DNA from: Streptomyces longhuiensis
Lineage (GTDB): Bacteria; Actinomycetota; Actinomycetes; Streptomycetales; Streptomycetaceae
Reading direction: 5' to 3'
NCBI RefSeq assembly: GCF_020616555.1
Contig: NZ_CP085173.1
Coordinates: forward strand, 8,882,001 to 8,946,000
Length of the DNA stretch: 64,000 bases
The notes beneath the pieces were generated by a model. The model was not told the DNA's origin, searched no databases, and saw only the letters and a program-made list of their open reading frames with translations. Positions 46,372 to 54,582 of the stretch are shown piece after piece (the first letter of the stretch is position 1; each line of letters opens with the position of its first letter). The position numbers were made by a program, and so were the translations under genes.

Positions 46372-47316
46372 ATGACGACCACCGGCACATCCTCTTCCGA
46401 TACCACGGCCACAGGCGCTGCACGCCCGGGCGGCCCCGGACGGCTCGCGGGCCGCACGGTCTCGCGCGTCGGCTTCGGCGCGATGCAGCTCGAGCGCCTG
46501 CGCGACGACCGCCGCGGAGCCCTTGCCCTCCTGCGCCGCGCGGTCGAGCTGGGCGTCGACCACGTCGACACCGCCCATTTCTACGGCAACAGCTTCGTCA
46601 ACGGGCTTCTGCGCGAGGCGCTCCGCCCAGAGGACGGTGTCCTCGTCGTGAGCAAGGTCGGCGCCGACCCCGATCCGGGCGGTCGCATCCCCCTGCGTCC
46701 CGCGCAGCGGCCCGAGGAACTCCGGGCGAGTGTCGAGGACAACCTCACATCCCTGGGCGTCGACCAGGTCCCCGTGGTGAACCTGCGGCGACTCGACTCC
46801 GGACCCGGGCTGCGGGCCGAGGGCGACCAGGCGGTCGACATCGACGACCAGCTCGCGGCCATGACCGCGATGCGCGACGAGGGCATGATCGGCGCGATCG
46901 GCCTGAGCAGCGTGACGGCCGAAGGGCTGCGCCGGGCGATCCCGGCCGGCATCGTGTGCGTGCAGAACGCGTACAGCCTCGTGGCGCGCGACGACGAGGC
47001 CATGGTGGAGATGTGCGCAGCCGAGGGAATCGCCTGGGTGCCGTACTTCCCCCTCGGCGGCGCGTTCCCCGGCATCCCGAAGGTGACCGAGGAGCCCGCG
47101 GTCCTGGCTGCCGCGCAGTCCCTCGGCAGCACGCCGTCGCAGGTCGGCCTCGCCTGGCTGCTCCACCACTCCCCGAACACGCTGCTCATCCCGGGGACCG
47201 CGGACCCCGGCCATCTCGAGGCCAACATCGCCGCGGGCGCGATCACGTTCGACGAGGCGACCATCACCTCGCTCGACGCGGTTGTGTCGCGCTCGGCGGA
47301 CGTACGAATCGGCTGA
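46372..47316 (+). CDS. Aldo/keto reductase family oxidoreductase
   Basis: The 314-residue TIM-barrel NADPH enzyme has V-S-R-V-G-F-G-A-M-Q near 32 and V-D-H-V-D-T-A-H-F-Y-G near 61 with the Asp and Tyr of the catalytic set, then V-V-S-K-V-G with the Lys. The usual His region reads V-P-V-V-N-L-R-R-L, so His is not obvious there, as in several AKR subfamilies. I-G-A-I-G-L-S-S-V and L-L-I-P-G-T-A are the phosphate-binding loops. The substrate is probably an aldehyde or ketone. ATG at 46372 follows AGGAG. Confidence 0.88.
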   Translation: MTTTGTSSSDTTATGAARPGGPGRLAGRTVSRVGFGAMQLERLRDDRRGALALLRRAVELGVDHVDTAHFYGNSFVNGLLREALRPEDGVLVVSKVGADPDPGGRIPLRPAQRPEELRASVEDNLTSLGVDQVPVVNLRRLDSGPGLRAEGDQAVDIDDQLAAMTAMRDEGMIGAIGLSSVTAEGLRRAIPAGIVCVQNAYSLVARDDEAMVEMCAAEGIAWVPYFPLGGAFPGIPKVTEEPAVLAAAQSLGSTPSQVGLAWLLHHSPNTLLIPGTADPGHLEANIAAGAITFDEATITSLDAVVSRSADVRIG

Positions 47317-47415
47317 TCGACCGCGCCGGGGCCTGCGTTGTCAGACCCCTCTGCGATGGTGCTCGTACGGGGGCGGTGCGACGGACTGCTCGTGCGGGCA
47401 CTGGAGGGGCGGACG

Positions 47416-48381
47416 ATGGCACAGGTCAACAGCGGCTGGTCGGGCGTGAGGTGGGAGCACTGGCGGGACGCCGACAACATCCGGCGGCGTCTCGATCAGG
47501 GGGCCGATCCCGAAGTGTGGGGCGGAGGTAGGCCGTTGCACCGGGCGGCGGCCTTCGGCTCACCGGAGGTCGTGGCGGAACTGGCGCGACGCGTACGGGA
47601 TGTGGACGCGCTCGACGACGGGACGACCGCGCTGTGGGAGGCGGTCATGGGGGACCGGCCGGACAACGCACGGGCGTTGGCCGCCGCCGGTGCCGATCCC
47701 TGGCGACCCCAGTTCGGCGGTTGGTCGCCCGGCCGGCTGAGCCTGGCCGGACCGGCGCCTGACCTCTTCCCGATGCCCGAGGGTGAACGCGGACTGACCG
47801 AGGCGGAGCGCACTGTCGCCCGGGAGGGCAGACGCCTCGTCGAGGCGCTGGGCACCTTCCACTACGAGGGCACGGGTCTCGCCTGCGTGGCCGGGATCGA
47901 CGCCCAGGAGGCGATCCGCCGCCTGGAGGCGAAGCCCGCGGACGTCGAGGACCTGGAAGAACTGCTGGACGACCCCTACGCGTACGACATGGACGAGAGC
48001 CTCCGGATCATCGGAGTGACGACCGTGCCCGGCGGGTGCGTCGTCACCCAGCCCTGGGGCTATGCGCCCCAGACGCCAGGTGTGATGACCATGCTGTCCG
48101 CCGGCACCTACTCCTACGGTCTGTACGCCAACCCCAAGAGCGGCAACCAGGGCATCATCGCCCGCGACGGGGCCATCGAAGGTTCGGACCTCCACCCGGG
48201 CGGCGGACCGGACCATGGCGACACGTCGGAGGAGGTCCTGTTCGCCTACCTCTTCCAGCACAACGCCGTGGCCTACTCCTGTGCCTCTGCCGGCCTGCGC
48301 CTGACCGACGCGCGCGCCGTCCTCGGCCCACCGGACAGGTGGGTCGAACTGCCTCGGCGTGACTACTGGACGCACTCGTGA
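47416..48381 (+). CDS. Ankyrin-repeat protein with an uncharacterised C-terminal domain
   Basis: The 321-residue cytosolic protein starts with about three ankyrin-like repeats: I-R-R-R-L-D-Q-G-A-D-P-E-V, R-P-L-H-R-A-A-A-F-G-S-P-E-V-V-A-E-L, and T-T-A-L-W-E-A-V-M. The C-terminal 170 residues hold A-C-V-A-G-I-D-A-Q-E-A-I-R-R-L, R-I-I-G-V-T-T-V-P-G-G-C-V-V-T-Q-P-W-G-Y and L-Y-A-N-P-K-S-G-N-Q-G. This looks like the DUF6461-type domain of actinobacterial hypotheticals, from memory. ATG at 47416 has GGAGGGG upstream; a TTG at 47338 lacks support. Confidence 0.7.
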   Translation: MAQVNSGWSGVRWEHWRDADNIRRRLDQGADPEVWGGGRPLHRAAAFGSPEVVAELARRVRDVDALDDGTTALWEAVMGDRPDNARALAAAGADPWRPQFGGWSPGRLSLAGPAPDLFPMPEGERGLTEAERTVAREGRRLVEALGTFHYEGTGLACVAGIDAQEAIRRLEAKPADVEDLEELLDDPYAYDMDESLRIIGVTTVPGGCVVTQPWGYAPQTPGVMTMLSAGTYSYGLYANPKSGNQGIIARDGAIEGSDLHPGGGPDHGDTSEEVLFAYLFQHNAVAYSCASAGLRLTDARAVLGPPDRWVELPRRDYWTHS

Positions 48382-48489
48382 CCACGGAGGTGTCCGTCAT
48401 GCGTCACCGCGAGCTGGTGCGGCTCGACGCGCGGCGACGGCCGCGTACCGTTCGGCGCCGAGCCGCCGGTGCGCCCAGGGCCGGAGCCG

Positions 48490-49302
48490 TCAGTCGAAGA
48501 GGTCCGGCTGCTCCGCGATGATCTGGTCCCACAGCGGCCGGAGCTGGAACCACCCCGACAACGGACTGCCGATCTGCTCCCGTACCTGGAGCGCCGTCTC
48601 CCGGTCGATGAGGTACGGAGTGCCGGCTGCCATGGCCAGGAGCTGCGCCTGGCAGGAGCGCTCCATCGTGATGAACCACCAGGCGGCCTCGGCCACGCTC
48701 TGACCGACCGTCAGCAAGCCGTGGTTGGCGAGAATGACGGCCTTGTTCGGGCCGAGCGCCTCACCGATCCGCCGGCCCTCCTCGGTGTCGTTGACGACTC
48801 CGCGGAAATCCTCGTAGAGCCCGTGGTCCTCGAAGAACGCGCAGGCGTCCTGAGTGAGCGGGTCGAGCCGACGGCGGAGCGTGGAGAACGCCTTGCCGTG
48901 CACGGAGTGGGCGTGGGCCGCGGCGACGGCGTCCTCGCGGGCCTTGTGTACTTCGGAGTGGATGCAGAAGGCGGCGCGGTTGACGGGGTGGTCGCCCTCG
49001 ACGACGTTGCCGTCGTGGTCGACGAGGACGAGGTCGGAGACCTTGATCTGGGTGAAACTCATGCCGAAGGGGTTGACCCAGAACCATCGCGGGTTCTCCG
49101 GGTCCCGCGCCGTGATGTGCCCCGCCACACCCTCCGAGAACCCGAACTTGCCGAACAGCCGGAAGGCCGCTGCCAGTTCCTGCTTGCGGTGCAGCCTCTC
49201 CTGCTCCACCGAGTCGAAGGTGGGCGGGAGCATCGCCTTGAACCCCGGCGGTACCGGCCCGATGCCTGTGTTGGGCGATGTCGTCGCGGCGAACGTGTCC
49301 AT
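48490..49302 (-). CDS. Class II aldolase/adducin family protein
   Basis: The 270-residue zinc-dependent aldolase-fold protein shows E-G-V-A-G-H-I-T-A-R near 57, the metal-binding A-A-A-H-A-H-S-V-H-G near 130, and the third His in I-L-A-N-H-G-L-L-T-V-G near 190. Homologues act on sugar phosphates, or as dehydratases or decarboxylases. The N-terminal P-P-T-F-D-S-V-E-Q-E-R-L-H-R-K-Q and L-A-A-A-F-R-L-F helix fits the uncharacterised actinobacterial branch. ATG at 49302 after GGAGG. It is divergent from a TetR gene with an unusually rich operator array. Confidence 0.86.
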   Translation of the reverse strand: MDTFAATTSPNTGIGPVPPGFKAMLPPTFDSVEQERLHRKQELAAAFRLFGKFGFSEGVAGHITARDPENPRWFWVNPFGMSFTQIKVSDLVLVDHDGNVVEGDHPVNRAAFCIHSEVHKAREDAVAAAHAHSVHGKAFSTLRRRLDPLTQDACAFFEDHGLYEDFRGVVNDTEEGRRIGEALGPNKAVILANHGLLTVGQSVAEAAWWFITMERSCQAQLLAMAAGTPYLIDRETALQVREQIGSPLSGWFQLRPLWDQIIAEQPDLFD

Positions 49303-49377
49303 CGATTGCCTCCTCGTGAGCGCCGAACGGCACAGGCGCGCGTGCAGCGCCGCACCGGACAAGGGGTGGGGGCACCC

Positions 49378-49433
49378 GTATGCGATACAGCACCGTATGG
49401 GATACGGAGGTGTATCCGATACGGTGCTGTATC
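49378..49433. promoter_or_regulatory. TetR operator array: GTATNNNATAC x3 plus half site, 17-bp period
   Basis: GTATGCGATAC (49378-49388), GTATGGGATAC (49395-49405) and GTATCCGATAC (49412-49422) repeat every 17 bp. A fourth GTAT follows at 49429, again 17 bp on. They nest in a perfect 15-bp inverted repeat (49384-49398 with 49419-49433) and an inner GGATAC/GTATCC pair. The array spans the gap between the aldolase and tetR genes. Confidence 0.85.
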
Positions 49434-49478
49434 GTGGTGCGGGTCACATCGGGGTGTCGACGGACAGGGAGTGACGCG

Positions 49479-50129
49479 TTGCCGAAGGGGCCCACCAAGC
49501 GTCGCCCGCAGACGACGGCGCGGCTGTTGGAAGCGGCGCAGGAGACGTTCGCCGAGCGCGGCTTCTACGGAACCTCGATCGAGATGATCAGCGAGCGCGC
49601 CGGGCTCACGCGCGGCGCTTTCTACTCCAACTTCCGCAACAAGGAAGAGCTCTTCTTCGCCCTCTTCGACCTGCACGCCCAGAGCGTCGTCGACCGTCTG
49701 ACGCAGGCCGTCGCCGAACTCGAGGACTCGGACGACCCCGTGCGGGCGGTGCTCGCGAGAACGGGCTCCGTCGACGCGGCCGAGCGCCGCTGGTACCTGC
49801 TGTCCACCGAGTTCACCCTGCACGCCATCAGGCACCCCGAGACGGCACGCGTCCTCGCGGAGCGCGACCGCGGACTGCGCGAGGAGATCGCCGGCATACT
49901 CGCCCGCCTCTTCGCCGGCATCGGCCGCAGCCCCACCGTCGACCTGGACTCCCTGGCCCGCCTCACGACAGCCGTCCACGAAGGGTCCCTGGCCCAAAGC
50001 CTCGTGGAACCCGACCAGTTGGCACCCGAGGAACTGGCCGTCACCTTTCTGCCGCTGCTGATCGACGCGGTCTCGGAGCCTGCGCCTCCGGGAGCGGACG
50101 CACCACACGAACAGCCGCACTCTGAATAG
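49479..50129 (+). CDS. TetR family regulator
   Basis: The 216-residue protein has a strong TetR HTH at about 12-60: A-R-L-L-E-A-A-Q-E-T-F-A-E-R-G-F-Y-G-T-S, I-E-M-I-S-E-R-A-G-L-T-R-G-A-F-Y-S-N-F. The ligand domain resembles the BetI/TetR_C_6 type. The TTG at 49479 with GGGAG upstream places the HTH correctly. It is divergent from the class II aldolase gene and probably controls it through the 17-bp-period array. Confidence 0.85.
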   Translation: MPKGPTKRRPQTTARLLEAAQETFAERGFYGTSIEMISERAGLTRGAFYSNFRNKEELFFALFDLHAQSVVDRLTQAVAELEDSDDPVRAVLARTGSVDAAERRWYLLSTEFTLHAIRHPETARVLAERDRGLREEIAGILARLFAGIGRSPTVDLDSLARLTTAVHEGSLAQSLVEPDQLAPEELAVTFLPLLIDAVSEPAPPGADAPHEQPHSE

Positions 50130-50192
50130 CCCCGCCCGAAACAGTCAGGCCGAGCAGTCGGGACGGAAATGGCCGCGCTCCTCGCGGAACGC

Positions 50193-50216
50193 GGCTACGC
50201 GGCTACGCGGCTACGC
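50193..50216. repeat. Tandem repeat, 3 x 8 bp
   Basis: GGCTACGC occurs three times in tandem, flanked on both sides by copies of CGCGGAACGCG. It lies between the convergent tetR and HAD-phosphatase stops. Confidence 0.8.
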
Positions 50217-50230
50217 GGAACGCGCCGGCG

Positions 50231-51331
50231 TCAGCGGATCTGTTCCGGCGTCACGGTCAGCCACTGCTTGTCCGCGGTCACCTTCTGGCCCAGCTCCTTC
50301 TGGCGTTTCGCGCCCGCGGCCTTCATGCCGTCGATCTCCTTCATGTAGCTGTCCTTGCGGTTGACCCACACGCGCACGCCGCCGTGCTCCACATCCGTCG
50401 ACCGCAGCAGCATCGGCCCGTCGCTCTTGGGGGTGTCGCCCGCGGCCAGGATGGGCTTCTGCCAGGCGTCGATGTACGTGCTGATCGCGGCGGGCTTGCC
50501 CTCGTACCAGGTGGCCGGCGCCCAGAGAGTGGAAGTCAGTTCGTGGTCGGCGAGCTTCGCCTGGTCGTAGTGTCCGGCCGCGATCTCCTTGCGGGAGCTG
50601 GTCACTTCACCCGTCGTGCGGTCCTTGAGGAGGGCGGAGACGCCGAGTACGTTCTCGGGCCGGGCGCCGTAGCCGTACTTGGGGTCGGCGAGCACCATCC
50701 GTACGAGGTCCTCGCTCGCGGCACTCACCACGTACACCTTGATGCCGTGCTTGCTCAGTGTGCGGTAGAGCTCCTGCATGCCCGTCGAGAACTGCGGCGG
50801 CTTCACCCCGCCCGGCAGCGGCTTGTCGTAGGCCAGCAACTCGTCGATGTAGCCCTTGAGCTGCTTCAGCGTGAACCCGGAGAAGATCTGCGCGGCCCAC
50901 GGGTACGAGACCTGGTCGTCGATGTCGCACAGGCGGGCGTAGTACTCGGTCAGCGTCTCCTTGTGCGTGGCCGTGTCCTCGAAAGGAATGATCTTCAGGG
51001 ACGGGTCCATGGTGTCGCGCGTCAGGACGCCCTTCATCTCCAGGAAGGGGAGCAGGGACTCTTCCAGGTCGTTGCGGTACGTCGTGTTGTCCGCGTCGAA
51101 AACCGCGTACGCGCCCTGGTGGTCATGCGCGGCGATGACCTTGGCCAGCTTCTTCGCCACGGGCGCCGGCCAGTGCTTGAGCTCCGCCGCCACGGCGCGC
51201 TGCTGTGCGCCGTCCGCCGCCGCCGTGGCCTCGGTGTCCGGCCAAAGAGCGCCCGCGGCGACCACCGCGCCGGTGAGGGCGCCCGCCACGCCGAGGAGGA
51301 CGAGCTTCTTGCGCATCGGGTGTCTGTTCAC
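50231..51331 (-). CDS. Exported HAD-superfamily phosphatase (phosphorylcholine-phosphatase-like)
   Basis: The protein has 366 residues from the GTG at 51331 (ATG at 51316 is the alternative). A signal or anchor segment (L-V-L-L-G-V-A-G-A-L-T-G-A-V-V-A-A-G) opens it. The HAD core shows V-F-D-A-D-N-T-T-Y-R-N-D-L-E-E (motif I, D-x-D), V-Y-V-V-S-A-A-S-E-D (motif II Ser) and I-L-A-A-G-D-T-P-K-S-D (motif III/IV). The D-x-D-N-T and L-E-E-x-L-L-P-F pattern matches Pseudomonas phosphorylcholine phosphatase relatives. It probably frees phosphate or choline outside the membrane. No ribosome site precedes either start; TAGCAT eight bases before the GTG suggests a leaderless mRNA. Confidence 0.72.
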   Translation of the reverse strand: MNRHPMRKKLVLLGVAGALTGAVVAAGALWPDTEATAAADGAQQRAVAAELKHWPAPVAKKLAKVIAAHDHQGAYAVFDADNTTYRNDLEESLLPFLEMKGVLTRDTMDPSLKIIPFEDTATHKETLTEYYARLCDIDDQVSYPWAAQIFSGFTLKQLKGYIDELLAYDKPLPGGVKPPQFSTGMQELYRTLSKHGIKVYVVSAASEDLVRMVLADPKYGYGARPENVLGVSALLKDRTTGEVTSSRKEIAAGHYDQAKLADHELTSTLWAPATWYEGKPAAISTYIDAWQKPILAAGDTPKSDGPMLLRSTDVEHGGVRVWVNRKDSYMKEIDGMKAAGAKRQKELGQKVTADKQWLTVTPEQIR

Positions 51332-51365
51332 GGCGCGCAATGCTAGGGCGAAGCGCACGGATTAC

Positions 51366-51383
51366 CCATGATCGAAATCATGG
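51366..51383. promoter_or_regulatory. Palindrome upstream of the HAD phosphatase
   Basis: CCATGAT-CGAA-ATCATGG is a perfect 7-bp inverted repeat about 35 bp upstream of the GTG at 51331, where a regulator would overlap the -35 region of the predicted leaderless promoter. Confidence 0.5.
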
Positions 51384-51706
51384 AGTGGGGAGGCGGGGTG
51401 CGGGTAGGCGCGATATCGCCGCCTGTGAACGGGAGTTGGTACGACAGCCGCCACCCGTGGCCGCCCGCACCTGCCCGGCCAACTGCTCGAACTCCAGCGG
51501 CCGTTGCGACCGGCTGTCGACGACCGTCACGGGGCCGGTCTCAGCGGGAAACGGCATGTGACGGCACGTTACCGTCCGGTCGTTCCGCTCGCGCCTGCCA
51601 GGCCCACGAGCACCTCAATCCGTGTCCTGGCAGCCCACCGGATCCAGTCGTGGAATCATCGGCCGCAGGACGCGTGCGTGAACTCTTTGACGGGCGGTGG
51701 GCGGGG
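51384..51706. other. Divergent intergenic region, no supported gene
   Basis: The methyltransferase frame stays open through most of this 323-bp stretch, but the translated sequence is Arg/Pro-rich and unlike the family. GTG codons at 51650 and 51674 could be the real start of that gene. Confidence 0.45.
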
Positions 51707-52609
51707 ATGACCGCGGGCTGGGAGTGGGACGACAGCCTGTTCGCCGGGACCGCTCGTCACTACCGGCGCGGGCGGCTCCCGTACGCGCCCGGGCTGGCGG
51801 GCGCGCTCGCCGAGGTCTTGAACCTTGACGGGCGAGGGCGGCTCATCGATGTCGGATGCGGACCGGGCGTCATCGCGCTGAGCCTGGCGCACCTGTTCAG
51901 CGAGATCGTGGGCGTGGACCCGGACCGCGGGATGGTCGCGGAAGCGACGCGTGAAGCCGCCGAGCAGGGCGTGGCCGGGAAGGCGCGGTGGGTCCGGGCC
52001 CGGGCCGAGGATCTGCCTGCGGGCCTCGGCACGTTCGACGTCGCGACCTTCGCCCAGTCCTTCCACTGGATGGACCGTGATCTGGTTGCCGTAACCATCA
52101 AGGCCATGCTCAAGACCGGCGGGGTGCTCGTACACATCTCCGATCTGAAGACGGAGAGGGAGACAGGGACGGGGCCAGCGTCAGGGTCGGGGACGGGGCC
52201 AGGGGCAGGGACGGGTATGCGAATCGTCGGGGGTCTTCCTCATCCGGCGGCGCCCTGTTCGGCCATCGACGAGCTGGTGAAGGAGTATCTCGGGCCGGTC
52301 CGCCGGGCCGGCCGGGGCGTTCTCCCGCACGGGACACCGGGCGGTGAGGCCGCGGTGCTCTCCCGGGCGGGATTCTCCGGTCCGCGGCGGCATGTCGTCC
52401 TCGGCGGACAGCCTCTGGAGCGCACCGCTGACGATCTGGTCGCCGGTGTGTTCTCGATGTCGTTCTCGGCGCCGCACCTCTTCGGCCCACGGCGCGACGC
52501 ATTCGAGGCGGACCTGCGCCGACTCCTGCGTGAGGCCTCCCCGTCAGGCCGGTTCTCCGAGCGTCAGCCGAGCACGGAGATCTTCATCTGGCGCAAAGAC
52601 CCCCGCTGA
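51707..52609 (+). CDS. Class I SAM-dependent methyltransferase with a repeat-coded insertion
   Basis: The 300-residue protein from the ATG at 51707 has a seven-strand methyltransferase core: motif I L-I-D-V-G-C-G-P-G-V-I-A-L near 46, acidic G-V-D-P-D near 65, and A-R-A-E-D-L-P and A-T-F-A-Q-S-F-H-W-M near 95-118. Between core and C-terminal lobe lies a low-complexity G-x-G-x stretch at about 149-170, coded by hexamer repeats and absent from ordinary relatives. The substrate is unknown. The start is uncertain; in-frame GTG codons at 51650 and 51674 are alternatives. Confidence 0.78.
   Translation: MTAGWEWDDSLFAGTARHYRRGRLPYAPGLAGALAEVLNLDGRGRLIDVGCGPGVIALSLAHLFSEIVGVDPDRGMVAEATREAAEQGVAGKARWVRARAEDLPAGLGTFDVATFAQSFHWMDRDLVAVTIKAMLKTGGVLVHISDLKTERETGTGPASGSGTGPGAGTGMRIVGGLPHPAAPCSAIDELVKEYLGPVRRAGRGVLPHGTPGGEAAVLSRAGFSGPRRHVVLGGQPLERTADDLVAGVFSMSFSAPHLFGPRRDAFEADLRRLLREASPSGRFSERQPSTEIFIWRKDPR
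52157..52216. repeat. Hexamer repeat run inside the methyltransferase gene
   Basis: Ten imperfect hexamers of the form ACGGGG/CCAGGG/TCAGGG lie in tandem and keep the reading frame, coding alternating Gly with Thr, Pro, Ser and Ala. Confidence 0.75.
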
Positions 52610-52695
52610 GCACGCACTGTCGTGGACCGGCTCCCGGATATCCGCTGACCGGGAGTGCCGGAAGCGCGCCGGTTGCCGGCCCCGCGCAATCGCCT

Positions 52696-53370
52696 TCAGG
52701 CAGTGGTCAGACCCCGCTTGACCTGCCGCGTGACGTCGTCGGCGAGGATTTCCGGGAGGCCGTCCGCCACGGCGTCGAGGGCCTGCGCCGCCACATCCGC
52801 GGGGTCGACCTTCTGGTCGGCGGGGACGCCGGTGGCCATGTCGGTGTCCATGTATGCCACGTGCAGGGCCGTGACCGTGATGCCGCGGGGTGCCAGCTCC
52901 TCGCGCACGGCGTTCGTCTGCGCCCACGTGGCGGCCTTCGTCGCCGCGTAGGACCCGAGACCGGCCGGGTGCAGCCAGGACAGTGCCGAGAGCACGTTCA
53001 GGACCGCGCCTCCGCCATTGCCCTCGATGACCGGGGCGAACGCCCGCGTCAGGGCGAGCGGCCCGAAGAAGTTCGTCTCCAGCTCAAGGCGGACCGCGTC
53101 CAGTTCGCCGGTGACGAGAGTCGTGCCGGTGGAGATCCCGGCATTGTTCACGAGCAGTGTCGCGTCGGATGCGACGCGGGCCGCGGCCCGGACCGATTCT
53201 TCGTCGGTCACGTCCAGGCGGAGCGGGGTGACGCCCGCCAGGTCCACGGTCTCGGGGTGTCGCGCCGCCGCGTACACCTTCGCTCCGCGCTGTACGAGCT
53301 GGTCGGCCAGGTGGCGGCCCAGCCCTCGGTTGGCTCCGGTGACGACTGCGACCGCGCCCTTGAGTTCCAT
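52696..53370 (-). CDS. Classical short-chain dehydrogenase/reductase
   Basis: The 224-residue protein has V-T-G-A-N-R-G-L-G near 10, L-L-V-N-N-A-G-I near 73, Ser in V-L-S-A-L-S near 120 and the intact Y-A-A-T-K near 134, a complete catalytic set. The substrate is unknown. ATG at 53370 with GGGAGCGGA upstream. It is divergent from a TetR gene with a perfect palindrome 46 bp before its start, so it is probably that regulator's target. Confidence 0.92.
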   Translation of the reverse strand: MELKGAVAVVTGANRGLGRHLADQLVQRGAKVYAAARHPETVDLAGVTPLRLDVTDEESVRAAARVASDATLLVNNAGISTGTTLVTGELDAVRLELETNFFGPLALTRAFAPVIEGNGGGAVLNVLSALSWLHPAGLGSYAATKAATWAQTNAVREELAPRGITVTALHVAYMDTDMATGVPADQKVDPADVAAQALDAVADGLPEILADDVTRQVKRGLTTA

Positions 53371-53416
53371 GTCCGCTCCCAGTGATTCGCGGGGCCCGGT
53401 GATCGGGTCCGCCAAG

Positions 53417-53436
53417 TAGATTACGTATGTAATCTA
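53417..53436. promoter_or_regulatory. TetR operator between SDR and regulator genes
   Basis: TAGATTAC-GTAT-GTAATCTA is a perfect 8-bp inverted repeat, strikingly AT-rich for the genome, 46 bp from the SDR start and 58 bp from the tetR start. Confidence 0.85.
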
Positions 53437-53494
53437 AACCGGGTCTAGGATAGATTGCAACCGACATCCAATGGGGAGAACGGGGAGGTGGCCG

Positions 53495-54055
53495 ATGGGC
53501 CGCGTATCGCAGGCGCAGGCGCTGGAGAACCGCAGGCGCGTCGTGGAGAACGCCTCCCGGCTGTTCCGGGAGCAGGGGACGCACGTCAGCGTCGCCGAGC
53601 TCATGAAGGCGTCCGGCCTGACGCATGGTGGTTTCTACAAGCAGTTCGCCTCCAAGGAGGCGCTGGTCGACGAAGCCACCGCCCACGCGTTCGACGAGCT
53701 GACCCGGCGTCGCGCAGCCGGCCTCGAGCAGAGCGACGGGCAGCGCGATGCCGCGCAGCAGGCGCTGATCGACGTCTATCTCTCTGTCGCGCACCGCGAC
53801 AACTCGGCGGACGGCTGTCCCGCCGCCGCTCTCGCCTCCGACATGGCCCGCGGGTCGGGTGACCGTGAGGCCCGCCGCGTGTACAGCGAGGGGGTCGGTG
53901 ACTTCGCCGACTGGCTCGCCGCCGACGATCAGGACGGCATGGCCCGGCTGTGCACGATGGTCGGCGCACTCGTTCTGGCTCGCGCCACCAGGGAATTCCC
54001 GCTTTCCGAGGAGATCCTCACGGCCGCGCGGGAAGCTCTGACGTCCACCGACTGA
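53495..54055 (+). CDS. TetR family regulator (LmrA/YxaF-like)
   Basis: The 186-residue protein has an HTH at about 8-58: R-V-V-E-N-A-S-R-L-F-R-E-Q-G, V-A-E-L-M-K-A-S-G-L-T-H-G-G-F-Y-K-Q-F. The ligand domain has D-G-C-P-A-A-A-L-A-S-D-M-A-R, as in the YxaF/LmrA group that senses flavonoids and other aromatics and often controls SDRs or efflux pumps. Start ATG at 53495 after GGGGAGGTGG. Confidence 0.88.
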   Translation: MGRVSQAQALENRRRVVENASRLFREQGTHVSVAELMKASGLTHGGFYKQFASKEALVDEATAHAFDELTRRRAAGLEQSDGQRDAAQQALIDVYLSVAHRDNSADGCPAAALASDMARGSGDREARRVYSEGVGDFADWLAADDQDGMARLCTMVGALVLARATREFPLSEEILTAAREALTSTD

Positions 54056-54079
54056 CGGGACTGCCGGGGTGTCGTGCGG

Positions 54080-54553
54080 CTACTGATTCGCCGCCTCGAC
54101 GGCGCGCCGCATGAGGCTGAGGAACTGGTCCCGCTCGACGGGGTTGAAGTGGGCCAGCATCTCTTCGCTGATGCCGACGACGGCGGGGGCGAGAGCCGTG
54201 GCCAGTTCGCGGCCGGCGTCGGTGACGGTGACGAGCTTGCGCCGCCGGTCCTTGTCGTCCTTCGTGATCGTCACGAGGCCTCGTCGCCTGAGGCGTTCCA
54301 GCATCGGTGCCGCGGTCGACTTGTCGAGGCTGGCGAGGGTGCCGAGTGTGCCCTGATCCATGGGTCCGTGGGTCCGGAGCAGGCCCAGGACGGTGAACTG
54401 GGGGCCGGTCAGGTCCTGGTGGACCTGTTCGTGCCACAGGCGGGTGTGGATCTGGCCGAGCTGGCGCGCCAGGGGGCCGAGTCCGTCGAGAGCGGCGTGG
54501 ATGGTCGCGGAGGCGCCGGACGTGCCGTCGGCCGGTGTGTGGGTTCCGTTCAT
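54080..54553 (-). CDS. MarR family regulator of the hydroxyarylate decarboxylase genes
   Basis: The 157-residue winged-helix protein shows L-T-G-P-Q-F-T-V-L-G-L-L-R-T-H-G-P-M-D-Q-G-T-L, K-S-T-A-A-P-M-L-E-R-L-R-R-R-G-L-V and the wing D-D-K-D-R-R-R-K-L-V-T-V-T. MarR proteins that sit beside phenolic-acid genes sense the phenolic ligand. It is divergent from vdcB with paired ACGT-rich operators, so it likely represses vdcBC until an aromatic acid arrives. Confidence 0.9.
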   Translation of the reverse strand: MNGTHTPADGTSGASATIHAALDGLGPLARQLGQIHTRLWHEQVHQDLTGPQFTVLGLLRTHGPMDQGTLGTLASLDKSTAAPMLERLRRRGLVTITKDDKDRRRKLVTVTDAGRELATALAPAVVGISEEMLAHFNPVERDQFLSLMRRAVEAANQ

Positions 54554-54582
54554 CGCTCTGCGCTGCCCTTTCGGAATTGATC

